Shown here: positions 14,773 to 23,933 of the stretch, one piece after another
How positions within the stretch are numbered: the stretch's first letter is position 1
Layout of the letters: each line of letters opens with the position of its first letter
Source of the DNA: Bacillota bacterium
GTDB taxonomy: Bacteria; Bacillota; UBA4882; UBA8346
Length of the DNA stretch: 64,000 nucleotides
Assembly: GCA_023402395.1 (NCBI GenBank)
Contig: JAEYGI010000045.1
Span: 13,438-77,437 of the forward strand
Reading direction: 5' to 3'
Notes under the pieces: generated by a model
Told to the model about the DNA's origin: nothing
What the model saw: only the letters and a program-made list of their open reading frames with translations
Databases searched by the model: none
Translations under genes and position numbers: made by a program

Positions 14773-16194
14773 TTGAACTACAGTCCAAGAACGGCGGGGG
14801 AAAACACCGTCATTCAGGAAGAAAGGTCGATTCCGGTTATCGGAGATTATCAAGTAGCCGTTGCCGGCGGTGGCGTAGCCGGAATCGCGGCGGCGCTGGC
14901 TGCGGCGCGCTCCGGCGCCAAGACGGTTTTGATTGAACGAAACGGATTTTTGGGTGGAACCGCCACCGCGGCCGCCATGGCGGTGCTATCGGCTCCGTAT
15001 GATTACGCCCACGGGATTTACCGTGAGCTTTGCGACCGACTGATCACGGCCGGCGGCGGCTATCCGTCAAAGGTAGCGGTGATGTTTGATCCGGAAATTT
15101 TCAAATTCGAAACTTTAAAGATGCTCGACGAGGCCGGCGTGACCATAATGCCCTATACCTTCGTCAATGACGCGCTGGTCGAGTCAGGAAACCGGGTTCG
15201 GGGACTGGTGGTCAACGTCAAGCAAGGTTGCGCCGCCGTCCGTTCCGAGGTGACCGTGGACTGCACCGGCGATGGCGACATCGCCTTTTATAGCGGAGCC
15301 GAATATCAAAAGGGACGGGAGTCCGACGGGCTGATGCGGCCGTTGACCCTGATCTTCCGGATCGGCAATGTCAATTTCCAGGCCCTGGCGGAACATCTGC
15401 GGCGGCATCCGGAGGAATTTTCCAGCCAGCCCGATAAGAATCTGCTGGATTTGGAACATAACCTCATCCGCTTGTTCGGTTTCTTCAAGCCCCTCGCCGA
15501 GGCGCGCGCCAAGGGGGAGATCAGCGGCGATCTTCACTATATCCGTTTTGAAGGCGGCAACATTAAATCAGGGACGGTCTTCATCAATACGACCCGGGTT
15601 TACCGGAAAGACGGGCTCGATCCCGGTGATCTGATCCGCAGCGAATTGGAAGCCAGGCAACAGATGAACGAATTGTTGCACTTTTTCCGCAAATATGTTC
15701 CGGGCTGCGAGGACTGCGTACTGATCGATTCCGCGCCGGCGCTGGGAGTCAGGGAAACCCGGCGAATCCGGGGCGAGGTTATTTTCGATGAATCTGATGT
15801 CGTCGCCAAAACCTTGTTCCCGGACCGGATCACCGTCAATTACCAATATGGGCTGGTCGGCGCGCCGATGCACAGCCCTGATGGCGGCGAAGGGTCGCTC
15901 GCCGACTCGCGGGAGCGGGGCGAGGTCAAGGCCTTTTTGCATGGATACAGCTTGCCCTACCGGGCTCTGCTGCCGCGCCGGATCGATTCGCTGCTGGTGG
16001 CGGGACGCTGCCTGTCAACTACTCATGACGGCGATCATTGGACCCGGCCGATGCCGGTCTGCATCACAACTGGTCAGGCAGCCGGCGTCGCGGCCGCCTT
16101 ATCGGCTCTTTCCGGAATCGAGCCGCGCCAGTTGGATATCGCCAAGTTACAGCAAGCGCTGAAAAATCAAAATGTGAACCTGGAGTTTCGCTGA
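14773..16194 (+). CDS. FAD-dependent oxidoreductase (FAD_oxidored family)
   Basis: 473 residues from the TTG at 14773, 7 nt after GGAGG; an ATG at 14692 in the same frame lacks a site and overlaps the promoter. The dinucleotide-binding GGGVAGIAAALAAARSGA with downstream acidic VLIERNG marks a Rossmann FAD domain; a second FAD region is VDCTGDGDIAFYSGAEY, and the C-terminal motif LLVAGRCLSTTHDGDHW is typical of the family. The substrate is not known; members act on sugar acids and other alcohols. The reading frame continues open for 82 codons after its stop (see 16195-16442). Confidence 0.85.
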   Translation: MNYSPRTAGENTVIQEERSIPVIGDYQVAVAGGGVAGIAAALAAARSGAKTVLIERNGFLGGTATAAAMAVLSAPYDYAHGIYRELCDRLITAGGGYPSKVAVMFDPEIFKFETLKMLDEAGVTIMPYTFVNDALVESGNRVRGLVVNVKQGCAAVRSEVTVDCTGDGDIAFYSGAEYQKGRESDGLMRPLTLIFRIGNVNFQALAEHLRRHPEEFSSQPDKNLLDLEHNLIRLFGFFKPLAEARAKGEISGDLHYIRFEGGNIKSGTVFINTTRVYRKDGLDPGDLIRSELEARQQMNELLHFFRKYVPGCEDCVLIDSAPALGVRETRRIRGEVIFDESDVVAKTLFPDRITVNYQYGLVGAPMHSPDGGEGSLADSRERGEVKAFLHGYSLPYRALLPRRIDSLLVAGRCLSTTHDGDHWTRPMPVCITTGQAAGVAAALSALSGIEPRQLDIAKLQQALKNQNVNLEFR

Positions 16195-16442
16195 ATAGAA
16201 CCGGATGGGGACGGCTTTACCGCTCGGCAGGTAGTATGGGGACTTGCGGTTCAACGCCGGCCCCTGAAAACGGCTCAAGAGGCTTTGCGCTTTTATGGAC
16301 AAACTATTGGGGGAACCAACTCTGATCCCGATTTGGGACGGGTTGGAGCGATGGGTTTTTCAAGGAGTAAGTCTATTTATAAGATATTGATAAGGAGGTC
16401 TCTCGGTGAGTCAATTCAACCTGATCGGGCTGGAGATCCATA
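16195..16442 (+). pseudogene. Open in-frame stretch after the FAD oxidoreductase stop; possible gene remnant
   Basis: After the TGA of the FAD oxidoreductase the same frame stays open for 82 codons. It reads like protein (DGDGFTARQVVWGLAVQRR, then AQEALRFYGQTIGGTN, SDPDLGRVGAMGF). There is no start codon with a ribosome binding site, and the 3' end overlaps the next gene. It may be the remains of a separate gene, or a C-terminal extension cut off by a nonsense change. I do not recognise the family. Low confidence. Confidence 0.3.
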
Positions 16443-18064
16443 GTTCAAGGATGTGGCGCTGGGCTTCGGTCCTGAGCGCCTTGGACGTTATGGAGCGGAC
16501 CGGAATGAATGCTCTCATTTTTCACCAAAACGATCTGATCGATCAACTGGTCTACCCAGAGAAGTACTTTAGCGTTGAGACGATGTGGAAACGCTGGCCG
16601 GTCCGGATGCATACCGTCGATAATAACCGGCAGTATATCCGGAGGGTCGTGGCCGAGGCCAACCGGCGCGGGATCGATTTTTATCTGGAAGTGAAGGAGC
16701 TCTATTATCCCGAGGGGTTACTGGAGCTTCACCCCGAGCTGCGCCGGGCGGACGGAGCGATCTGCGCTAGCGCCCCGTTCTGGCTGGAGTTCCTGGAAGC
16801 GAAAACGCGCGAGATGCTGGAGGCGATCCCCGAGATCGCCGGAATCATCGTCAGCCCGGCCACCCGGGAGAGCAAAGTCTCAATCTCCACTAATACATGC
16901 ACTTGCGAGGTTTGTCAACAGGCGGATCCGGGGGAATGGTATTACCGGTTGTTGGACGCGATGTTCCGGCCATTGCATGAAAAAGGGAAAACGCTGGTAT
17001 TGCGCGACTTCGCTTATTCGGCGGCGCAGCAAAACCTGGCGATTGACGCGGCGGCCCGCTGCTCGCCGGAGATCGTCATTGCTTTGAAAAACACTCCCCA
17101 TGACTTCTATCCGACTTTCCCCGATAACCCGCGGATCGGAAATATCGGCGATCGTCAGCAATGGGTGGAGTTCGATACCTGGGGTCAGTTCTTCGGGATC
17201 GGCTTTTTCCCGTGCAGCGTGGTCGAGGATATGCAACGGCGGCTCCGGCACTGCCGGGAGCGCGGGGTTAACGGCGTTTGGTTTAGGACCGATTGGGAGG
17301 TGCTGACCGAAGGAAGTTCGTTCAATAGCTTCAATCTGTTGAATGTTTTCGCCGGAGGACTGCTTGGTAACAACCCGGATCTTCCGTTGGCCGAGGTGTA
17401 CCCGGCCTGGGCGGAGTACGGTCTGCTTTCTGCGATCCAGCCCGAGTCCTGCCGCGCCAACCCGGTTCCGGTACTGGAATCGGCCGCGGTGGAACGGCTG
17501 AAACAGTTCATGATCGCTTCCTGGTCGGTTATGGAAAAAGCGGTATATGTCCGGGGGCACATCATTCATGAGGACATGATGTTTCCGGCCACGGTGCGGC
17601 TGGCCTTCGATATGATGGTCAAGATTCACGGCCGGGATGATTGGGATCCCGGAGCTTCCGGGCTGGTTGAACCCACCGCCGCCAATATCGAGGCGGTGTT
17701 GGCCGAAAAACGCTTGGCCCTGGAAGAGGTCAAGGCTTTACCTGATCTGCTGCGCCCGCGCCAACTGGGACTGCCGGAGGAACTGGCGGCGGAGCTGGAA
17801 ACGATGCTGGACTTGTATCAATGGTATGTGGAAGGGTTTTATCTGGCCACCGCAGCTTGTTACCTGGCCCGGAAAACCGAGCTGTCCCACGAATCTTCCG
17901 ACCGGAGCGAAGCCGGGCGCTGGCTCGCCGAGCTGTCCGGGTACCGCGACCGCCTGATTGAGCGGCTGAAAGGTTCCACCTATCCGCACTATGTCTATTG
18001 GCTATTGGATACGGACCGGTTGCGAGGCCTGATCATTGATATCAGCAGGATTTTGAGAGGTTAA
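16406..18064 (+). CDS. TIM-barrel glycoside-hydrolase-like protein, unassigned family
   Basis: 552 residues; GTG start 7 nt after AAGGAGG. No signal peptide. The N-terminal half looks like a (beta/alpha)8 barrel of the GH20/GH67 type: LSALDVMERTGMNALIFHQND, DFYLEVKELYYPEGLLELHP, PEIAGIIVSPATRES, and VNGVWFRTDWEVLTEG. The C-terminal 200 residues are mostly helical. Glutamates in EVKELYYPEG and DWEVLTEG are candidate catalytic residues, but this is a guess. It follows the FAD oxidoreductase and may serve the same sugar-acid route. It could also be a non-catalytic relative. Confidence 0.55.
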   Translation: MSQFNLIGLEIHSSRMWRWASVLSALDVMERTGMNALIFHQNDLIDQLVYPEKYFSVETMWKRWPVRMHTVDNNRQYIRRVVAEANRRGIDFYLEVKELYYPEGLLELHPELRRADGAICASAPFWLEFLEAKTREMLEAIPEIAGIIVSPATRESKVSISTNTCTCEVCQQADPGEWYYRLLDAMFRPLHEKGKTLVLRDFAYSAAQQNLAIDAAARCSPEIVIALKNTPHDFYPTFPDNPRIGNIGDRQQWVEFDTWGQFFGIGFFPCSVVEDMQRRLRHCRERGVNGVWFRTDWEVLTEGSSFNSFNLLNVFAGGLLGNNPDLPLAEVYPAWAEYGLLSAIQPESCRANPVPVLESAAVERLKQFMIASWSVMEKAVYVRGHIIHEDMMFPATVRLAFDMMVKIHGRDDWDPGASGLVEPTAANIEAVLAEKRLALEEVKALPDLLRPRQLGLPEELAAELETMLDLYQWYVEGFYLATAACYLARKTELSHESSDRSEAGRWLAELSGYRDRLIERLKGSTYPHYVYWLLDTDRLRGLIIDISRILRG

Positions 18065-18148
18065 ACTGGCCGATAATGGATTTTTTCTAGGCCATGGGCG
18101 AGATGAACCGATTGGCAGTTATCGGATCAATGGTAGTATTTGTTGGCA

Positions 18149-18174
18149 GCCGGAAGGTTTTCCTTCCGGCTTTT
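18149..18174 (+). terminator. Rho-independent terminator after the TIM-barrel gene
   Basis: GCCGGAAGG-TTTT-CCTTCCGGC followed by TTTT; perfect 9-bp stem. Confidence 0.9.
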
Positions 18175-18194
18175 GATTTCCAAATTGGAAGCAA

Positions 18195-18223
18195 TTGAAA
18201 ACGAACCGCGGATAATGTATAGT
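18195..18223 (+). promoter_or_regulatory. Sigma-A-type promoter of the NifX-like gene
   Basis: TTGAAA (18195-18200), 17-bp spacer, TATAGT (18218-18223), 58 bp before the start codon. Confidence 0.7.
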
Positions 18224-18280
18224 AAGGTCATAGCGTGAGGAGCACTAAGCTTAATGTTTGCAAGTAAAGGAGAGATTCAA

Positions 18281-18640
18281 ATGTGGCGAGTCGCGGCGGC
18301 CAGCAGTGATGGAAAGTACGTCAATCAACATTTCGGGCGGGCGACGCAGTTTCTTGTCTTTGATCTGGAGGAGAACGGGGATCACCGGTTTGTGGAACTC
18401 CGTTCCAACCAGCCTTCCTGCAGTTGGGAAGCATCCGAGGAGCCCGAAGCTCCCAAACATGGGCAGACCATTGAAACCTTGGCCGATTGTCAGGCGGTGC
18501 TCGTCAGCCGGATCGGAACGGCGGCCGAGGCGACGTTGAATGATCACGGAATTAGGGGGTATGTAATCCCCGATTTTATCGACGAGGCACTACGGCAGGT
18601 GGCCAAAAAACTAGCTGTCGCATCGCCGCTTAACGATTAA
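18281..18640 (+). CDS. NifX/NifB-type dinitrogenase iron-molybdenum cofactor-like protein
   Basis: 119 residues from the ATG at 18281 after AAAGGAG; an in-frame ATG at 18254 has no site. The fold is that of the NifX/VnfY-like domain: WRVAAASSDGKYVNQHFGRATQFLVFDLEE at the start, IETLADCQAVLVSRIG in the middle, and GIRGYVIPDFIDEALRQV at the end. Stand-alone proteins of this kind often bind or shuttle iron-sulfur-type cofactors, including in organisms without nitrogenase; no nif genes are seen here. It has its own promoter and converges on the membrane-protein gene. Confidence 0.85.
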   Translation: MWRVAAASSDGKYVNQHFGRATQFLVFDLEENGDHRFVELRSNQPSCSWEASEEPEAPKHGQTIETLADCQAVLVSRIGTAAEATLNDHGIRGYVIPDFIDEALRQVAKKLAVASPLND

Positions 18641-18661
18641 CCGCCAACCGTAAACCATGAA

Positions 18662-20488
18662 CTAAACATCACCCTTGAGGCATTCCGATTCCCTGACAGC
18701 GATCAACATGATCATGGCGATCCCGAACATAAACATCATGGCCGCCGAAACGATTCCGGAGTCATTGACCAGAAAACCAATCAAGGCCGTAATGCTTAAA
18801 CCAGCCAGGCCGGCGCTGATCTCCGGATATTTCTCGACGATTGAACGGATCCACACCGGTGAGTGGCGATACAGAAACGGAATGGCCGACATAATTCCGA
18901 TTAAGATGACGGTTAATGGAGTATCGTGGATTAAACGGATATTCAGCTCCATTTTGCGGGCGGCTAAGGCAAAGAAGGCTCCGGCGCCCTGGTTCCGGAT
19001 CGCTAAGGTTAATTGTCCCCAATGGCTCATGGAACTCCGGCCGGCCCAGATATCCCAGGCGGCCGCCAGAACTAAGGCCAGTAAGGTGATGAACAGCAGT
19101 TTAAGTGTTTCCCGGAACCGGAACGGTTGACTCAGCCACAGGTAATTGGTAATCCCCAATCCCATAAAAGCCGTGATTCCACCCCCGACATCAGCCCCGA
19201 AGCTGGGATGAAGGAGCAGTATGCCCAGTCCGAGCGCGGCGCACCAGAGGATCTCCCTTCGGCGGGTTCCTAGCCTTGGCAGATAAAGTGAGATTCCCAC
19301 AATATACGAACCCAATAAGATCCCCATATGCTCATTTCCAATCCCGTAATACCTGGCTCCGGTTACGACCGAATACCCCAGAAAAGACTGAAATTCATAA
19401 TAGCCGTTACCTAAACCGTTCCATACGATCAGCCCAGTGGTCACCATCGAGATCCAGAGCAAAGTTTGAGAGATGTTTTTGCGGGAAACGAAGTAAGCGC
19501 CGAAAAATAAGAGGCCGCCGAGACAGAAGGTATGAAGGGCGATGGCAACCCAATCCAAAGGATTCCACAAGGCCTCCACTAGAAAAGCCGCCGGGATGGT
19601 CAGCCAATATAAATAAATCGATGTCAGCGGAAGGATCAACTTTTGGCGGAACCGCGAGAACATTCCCAGCGCGAGCAGGAAGATCGTTCCCAATAGCAAA
19701 TAGCCATAAGCGGTAAGGAGCGGCCAACGGATAGAGTAGTTTCTAACCAAGGCCGGTTGGCGCTGTGCAAGAGTCCGCCACTGGCCAGGGCTGGTTTTGA
19801 CTTGTGAAACTATCGGGCTTGCAGGGTTCAGGAATTGGGAAATTAGAATTTTAAGATCCTGAAAGGTTACGATCCCTTTCTTGCGGGTGCTGGGGGAGTA
19901 TAAAAGGCCGGACGAAAAGTCTGCTCCCTTGAGGATAACTGTCGCCAAAGCGGTTTTCGTGTCTCGAGGCATTTCCGGTCCCTGGGAAGGGAAGACCAGC
20001 AATAATATATTACGGAAGTCAAGTTCCAAACAAAGACGGCCGACCAGTTCGTCATAATAGCTTAGCTCTCTCCGACTAGACTTGCCGCGGGTTCCTCCGA
20101 AAATTGGATCACCGGCGATTGGCTGCGGATCTTCGATAGTGATCGCGACGACTCCCGATCGGTTCGGATCGATGACGGAATTTTGCCCCGAAGAATTAAC
20201 TGATAAGCTACTCATTGAACTTTGCCGTAACGCCGCCGCGAGCCGCGTCCCTAAGGATTGGACGCCGGTTACTTGGGCCGGGACCGTTACTAGCCCGGTT
20301 GAACTCGTTGTAACCAGCTTCAGCAGATTAGGGTAATTTTCGGTAAGCTCCAACAAATTTAAATGGGGCAGGTCGAGGATGACCACCTGCTTAACGGATG
20401 GCGTTGCGCTTTCCACCTCCGGACAGACCGCCAAACCGGAAACCAGAAGTAAGATTGCCAACGCCAAACGAATTTTTACTTCACTCAC
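18662..20488 (-). CDS. Large conserved membrane protein of unknown function
   Basis: 608 residues with a GTG start at 20488 (weak ribosome binding site). A signal peptide or anchor (about 1-28) is followed by a roughly 230-residue extracytoplasmic domain (VVILDLPHLNLLELTENYPN...LGTRLAAAL...YYDELVGRL), which vaguely recalls alkaline-phosphatase-superfamily or LTA-synthase-like domains but lacks clear metal ligands. The C-terminal half has about ten membrane segments and the motifs YYGIGNEHMGILLGS and HPSFGADVGGGI. I do not recognise a function; a cell-envelope role is a guess. Single gene. Confidence 0.6.
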   Translation of the reverse strand: MSEVKIRLALAILLLVSGLAVCPEVESATPSVKQVVILDLPHLNLLELTENYPNLLKLVTTSSTGLVTVPAQVTGVQSLGTRLAAALRQSSMSSLSVNSSGQNSVIDPNRSGVVAITIEDPQPIAGDPIFGGTRGKSSRRELSYYDELVGRLCLELDFRNILLLVFPSQGPEMPRDTKTALATVILKGADFSSGLLYSPSTRKKGIVTFQDLKILISQFLNPASPIVSQVKTSPGQWRTLAQRQPALVRNYSIRWPLLTAYGYLLLGTIFLLALGMFSRFRQKLILPLTSIYLYWLTIPAAFLVEALWNPLDWVAIALHTFCLGGLLFFGAYFVSRKNISQTLLWISMVTTGLIVWNGLGNGYYEFQSFLGYSVVTGARYYGIGNEHMGILLGSYIVGISLYLPRLGTRRREILWCAALGLGILLLHPSFGADVGGGITAFMGLGITNYLWLSQPFRFRETLKLLFITLLALVLAAAWDIWAGRSSMSHWGQLTLAIRNQGAGAFFALAARKMELNIRLIHDTPLTVILIGIMSAIPFLYRHSPVWIRSIVEKYPEISAGLAGLSITALIGFLVNDSGIVSAAMMFMFGIAMIMLIAVRESECLKGDV

Positions 20489-20522
20489 CCCTGCTTGGAA
20501 AATCGGCTGGAAAACGGGATTA

Positions 20523-20560
20523 TATATGTTGAATTAAGTTTTTTGAATTCAACATATTTT
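20523..20560. promoter_or_regulatory. Palindrome upstream of the membrane-protein gene
   Basis: TATGTTGAATT and AATTCAACATA form a long AT-rich inverted repeat about 35-70 bp before the GTG at 20488 (minus strand). On the plus strand it is followed by TTTTTC. It could be an operator or a weak terminator; the sequence does not decide. Confidence 0.4.
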
Positions 20561-20598
20561 TCTTGATTCATAAAACGAAGAAAATACCTAAGTTTATT

Positions 20599-20628
20599 AT
20601 TTCACATCCGGTATTTGGGATGTGAAAT
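20599..20628 (-). terminator. Hairpin downstream of the activase gene
   Basis: ATTTCACATCC and GGATGTGAAAT form an 11-bp stem with an 8-nt loop, about 100 bp after the activase stop on the minus strand. There is no strong T-run, so the terminator role is tentative. Confidence 0.4.
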
Positions 20629-20725
20629 CTGGAGTTATAAAATTTTCTTCATTTTATATAGTTAAACAGACGGAATCCGAGTTATTTATTTTCATCCCCT
20701 TCCTTCCAGCTTCCGCTGATAATGG

Positions 20726-21694
20726 TTACGCCGAGATACTGTTACTGTACTTCCCGCATTTGTCGCCCCAGACCGCAATGAGCTTTCGGTCCTGTTCGAT
20801 CCGGATCACTTCGCAGCGGTTGCTGCATCCGGTACATTCGAAAGCGCTCGGCGCGAACGCCAGATTGAGTCGCTCAAAACCATAAAACCGGGTCGATTGG
20901 CGGGTCCGTCCCACTTGTTTTTTAGCCAGCAGGGCCGCGCCAATAGCTCCCATCACATCGTAATGGGGAGGGACGATCACAGAGAGCCCCAGTTCGCGTT
21001 CGAACGCGGCTTTGATGCCTTGATTGGCCGCCACCCCTCCCTGGAACAGGATCGGGCCTTCCAACCGCTTGTCCCGGGCCAGATTGTTCAGGTAGTTCCG
21101 GACCAGTGCCTCGCAAAGGCCGTTGATGATTTCGGCCTTGGTGAACCCGAATTGTTGTTTGGCGATCATGTCTGATTCGGCGAAAACGGTGCAGCGGCCG
21201 GCGATCCGGACTCGGTTTACTGCGGTCAGGGCCAGCGCGCCGAATTCCTCGATGGGGATCTTCAAACGCTCCGCCTGATGATCAAGAAACGATCCAGTTC
21301 CGGCGGCACAAACGGTGTTCATCGCAAAATCGATCACCACTCCGCCCTCAAGGAGGATAATCTTCGAGTCCTGGCCGCCGATTTCCAGCACGGTCCGGAC
21401 GTCGGGGCGGAAATCAACGGCTGCGGCGGCATGGGCGGTGATCTCATTTTTGACGATATCGGCACCCACGATGGCCCCGGCCAGCAACCGGCCGCTGCCA
21501 GTGGCCCCCACTCCGCCAATGACGGCCTCTTTTAGCGTTGACTGGATCTGCGACAGGCCGTCCTTGACCGCTTGCAGCGGTTGACCGTCGTTCCGGAGAT
21601 AGCAGGTAACCGCGATAGCTCCCGACTCATCCAGCGCCGCGATATTGGTGCTGACTGAACCCACATCCACGCCTAAATAGTATTTCCGGACCAC
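20726..21694 (-). CDS. BadF/HgdC-type ATPase, acyl-CoA dehydratase activase-like
   Basis: 322 residues from the GTG at 21694, 7 nt after AAAGGAGG. The ASKHA ATPase motifs are present: YYLGVDVGSVSTNIAALDE (phosphate 1), IGGQDSKIILL (phosphate 2) and FQGGVAANQGI. The cysteine in NTVCAAGTGSFLDHQ matches the 4Fe-4S ligand of HgdC-type activases, and FTGCSNRCEV-like C-terminal cysteines (ECTGCSNRCEV) are also present. Such proteins use ATP to energise an electron for a 2-hydroxyacyl-CoA dehydratase or a related reductase. The gene overlaps the next upstream gene by 22 bp and ends a three-gene operon with two DUF2229/HgdB-like proteins. Confidence 0.88.
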   Translation of the reverse strand: MVRKYYLGVDVGSVSTNIAALDESGAIAVTCYLRNDGQPLQAVKDGLSQIQSTLKEAVIGGVGATGSGRLLAGAIVGADIVKNEITAHAAAAVDFRPDVRTVLEIGGQDSKIILLEGGVVIDFAMNTVCAAGTGSFLDHQAERLKIPIEEFGALALTAVNRVRIAGRCTVFAESDMIAKQQFGFTKAEIINGLCEALVRNYLNNLARDKRLEGPILFQGGVAANQGIKAAFERELGLSVIVPPHYDVMGAIGAALLAKKQVGRTRQSTRFYGFERLNLAFAPSAFECTGCSNRCEVIRIEQDRKLIAVWGDKCGKYSNSISA

Positions 21695-22764
21695 GAGAGC
21701 GCCTCCTTTTGTTCTTCTTTCCGGCTTCGCAAGAGATCGATAAATGCTTCCAGCCGGATCTGCTGATTGACCCAACCGGTCTGTTCATCCAGGGATAACG
21801 AGAGGATCGGCAGATCGAGACTGGATGAGAGGGCGGGGATCAGCGCTTGAGTAACTAATTCCGGCATGCAGCCGAACGGAAGCAAGTGAATGACCCCGTC
21901 AAACCCCAGTTCCTTGAAGTGAATAATCTGGCCGATGTTCTCCTTTTCATGGCCGCCGATCCCGTATTTCAGAAAACGGTCGGTCTTCCGGAGCAGTTCG
22001 CGGGGTGGGCGGAGAGTATGGGTAAGCCAATCGGATATGTACTGGGTCCGGACCACTTCCGCTCCGAGTCCGGCGAGTTTCTCTTCCAATTCATGATTGG
22101 CCCAGCTCTCCATCACCAGATAGATTTCGCCTACCAGGCCGACTTTGATTAGATCGTTCCGGGGAGTGAGGGAGATATTCCCAATTATACGTTCTGCTTC
22201 TTCCAAGCAAGATTTAAAGTCTTTCAATCGGTTGCATTGGTAGAACAGCTCCCGGATCGCCAGCCATTGGCGGTGGCAGGAACCGGGGACCGTTTCATGG
22301 GGTAGCAGGCTGATCAGTTTCTTTTGATACCGGTCGTTGGCGTAAACCAGTTGAATGCAGAGCCGGAGCGCCTGATAGACTTCAAACAATGATTTCCCGT
22401 TGCGTAGAGTCTGCAGGTCGCGCCAGAAGCGGCCGATGTCATCGAAGACCGAATCAAAGACGATCACCTTTACCTGGTGGCCCATTTGGCTCAGGATCTT
22501 TTCACTGAGGTCCCCGTAATAAACCGCCCGGCAAGCTCCGATACCGCCGCTGGTCACAATCACTTCGGCGCCATGTTCGATCGCCTCCAGATAACTGCCT
22601 AAGATAATCTTGAACGGAAAACAGATGAATTCCGGGCTGTATTTGACGCCTAATTCGATGGTCCGCTGCGTCGGCGCGGGAGGTGGGATCACTTCGTTAC
22701 CCAGCATCTCAAAGAGTTTTTGGTAAATCCGCACCGGTCCCATATGGGGAAAGGTTACTTTCAT
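21673..22764 (-). CDS. DUF2229/HgdB-like protein, partner of the activase (subunit A)
   Basis: 363 residues. The start MKVTFPHMGPVRIYQKLFEMLGNEVI and the features SPEFICFPFKIILGSYLEAIEHGAEVIV, TSGGIGACRAVYYGD and LLPFGCMPELVTQALIPAL are those of the 2-hydroxyglutaryl-CoA dehydratase D-component / DUF2229 family, with conserved cysteines as likely cluster ligands. In many anaerobes the activase and DUF2229 domains are fused in one protein of unknown substrate; here they are separate genes. It overlaps the upstream gene by 4 bp (ATGA) and the downstream activase by 22 bp, showing tight co-expression. Confidence 0.8.
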   Translation of the reverse strand: MKVTFPHMGPVRIYQKLFEMLGNEVIPPPAPTQRTIELGVKYSPEFICFPFKIILGSYLEAIEHGAEVIVTSGGIGACRAVYYGDLSEKILSQMGHQVKVIVFDSVFDDIGRFWRDLQTLRNGKSLFEVYQALRLCIQLVYANDRYQKKLISLLPHETVPGSCHRQWLAIRELFYQCNRLKDFKSCLEEAERIIGNISLTPRNDLIKVGLVGEIYLVMESWANHELEEKLAGLGAEVVRTQYISDWLTHTLRPPRELLRKTDRFLKYGIGGHEKENIGQIIHFKELGFDGVIHLLPFGCMPELVTQALIPALSSSLDLPILSLSLDEQTGWVNQQIRLEAFIDLLRSRKEEQKEALSWSGNTI

Positions 22765-23738
22765 GCGCTTCGACCTTCCTTCCGCTCCGCCAGCATGTCG
22801 GTGAAGGCCTCAAGCCGGGTGCGCAGATGTCCGTCTTCCGAATGTTCGTCCAGATTCAATTGAAGCAGCGGCTTGCCGCAATCGGCCGCTTCCAGGCTTA
22901 ATAGCTTCATCGATACCGAATCCGGGCCACATCCGAAGCTGGAGACATAAATGACCCCGTCAATCTCCGGGGCTTTCAGAAAATGAAGCCCGGCTCCCAG
23001 GAGAATCCGGCCGAAATTCCAGAAAAGCGGCCGGGTCAGCCCTTGCAGGCGTGCCTCGATTTGGGGCGGATTCAGCATTTCCCAGGTATGGACCGCGACG
23101 CCCTGCCGGGTCAGGAGATTGATAATCCCTTTGCTGAGAAACGGATCATACAAGTTGTAAGCATACCCGATCAGTCCGATCCGGAGCGATTTAATGCCAT
23201 CCGGCTGAGACGCGGGGTGGCTGATTTTGCTAATGGTTTCGAAAGCTTCGGGCAAGGTCAACCGCTTGGAACGGCATTGGTTCAGCACCTGTCTCCAATA
23301 ACGGCGGGTCGCCAGTTCCGTCAGTTTGCAGACCGGAGCGGGGATTGGCCGCGGAGGCGGTTTGATGATCCTAAGATCCAGGCCGTTGCAGGCGATCTCC
23401 GGAGAGTAAAGGCGATCTTCCGGGATTCCCGCCACGTATCTGACCATATCTGGCAGGCCAATCAGTTTGGGGCAGAAAAAATTTCGGTTTCCGCTGGCGT
23501 GCATCCGCGGGATTAGGATCAGATCCGCATCTTGTGGGGCCAAGGCCATCACGTGCCCAAAAAAAAGTTTGACCGGCGCGCAAAATTCGGGCGGGATCAT
23601 CTTCCCGCCGCAATCAGCCATAGCTTTGGTACTTTGGCCGGAACTGACCGTTTCCCATCCCAACCGGGTGAAAAACTGCTTCCAATACCCAAAATGGTAA
23701 GCGCCGAATAAGGCGGCCGGAATTCCAATCTTCATCAA
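22761..23738 (-). CDS. DUF2229/HgdB-like protein (subunit B)
   Basis: 325 residues. MKIGIPAALFGAYHFGYWKQFFTRLGWETV, then GGKMIPPEFCAPVKLFFGHVMAL and VSSFGCGPDSVSMKLL parallel the layout of the 363-residue neighbour, with paired conserved cysteines. It is the first gene of the activase operon. The two DUF2229 proteins probably form a complex that the activase energises. The substrate is unknown; no CoA-transferase or acyl-CoA dehydrogenase is nearby, so a role other than classical hydroxyacyl-CoA dehydration is possible. Confidence 0.78.
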   Translation of the reverse strand: MMKIGIPAALFGAYHFGYWKQFFTRLGWETVSSGQSTKAMADCGGKMIPPEFCAPVKLFFGHVMALAPQDADLILIPRMHASGNRNFFCPKLIGLPDMVRYVAGIPEDRLYSPEIACNGLDLRIIKPPPRPIPAPVCKLTELATRRYWRQVLNQCRSKRLTLPEAFETISKISHPASQPDGIKSLRIGLIGYAYNLYDPFLSKGIINLLTRQGVAVHTWEMLNPPQIEARLQGLTRPLFWNFGRILLGAGLHFLKAPEIDGVIYVSSFGCGPDSVSMKLLSLEAADCGKPLLQLNLDEHSEDGHLRTRLEAFTDMLAERKEGRSA

Positions 23739-23933
23739 AACGCGTCCTTATGTCAAGTTTTCATCCCAATTATTTGCGGGCCTACTGGAAAATATACGAA
23801 TAACCCGGAATTGGATGGATTTATCAATGCCGCCGCGGGCTTTTGGCGCGCTGCTCCGTAGATCTTGCGGGGAGGGAGGCATAAGTTCGGAGCAAATACT
23901 TAATAATAAGCTCAGCGGGGTAAGGAGATTGAA

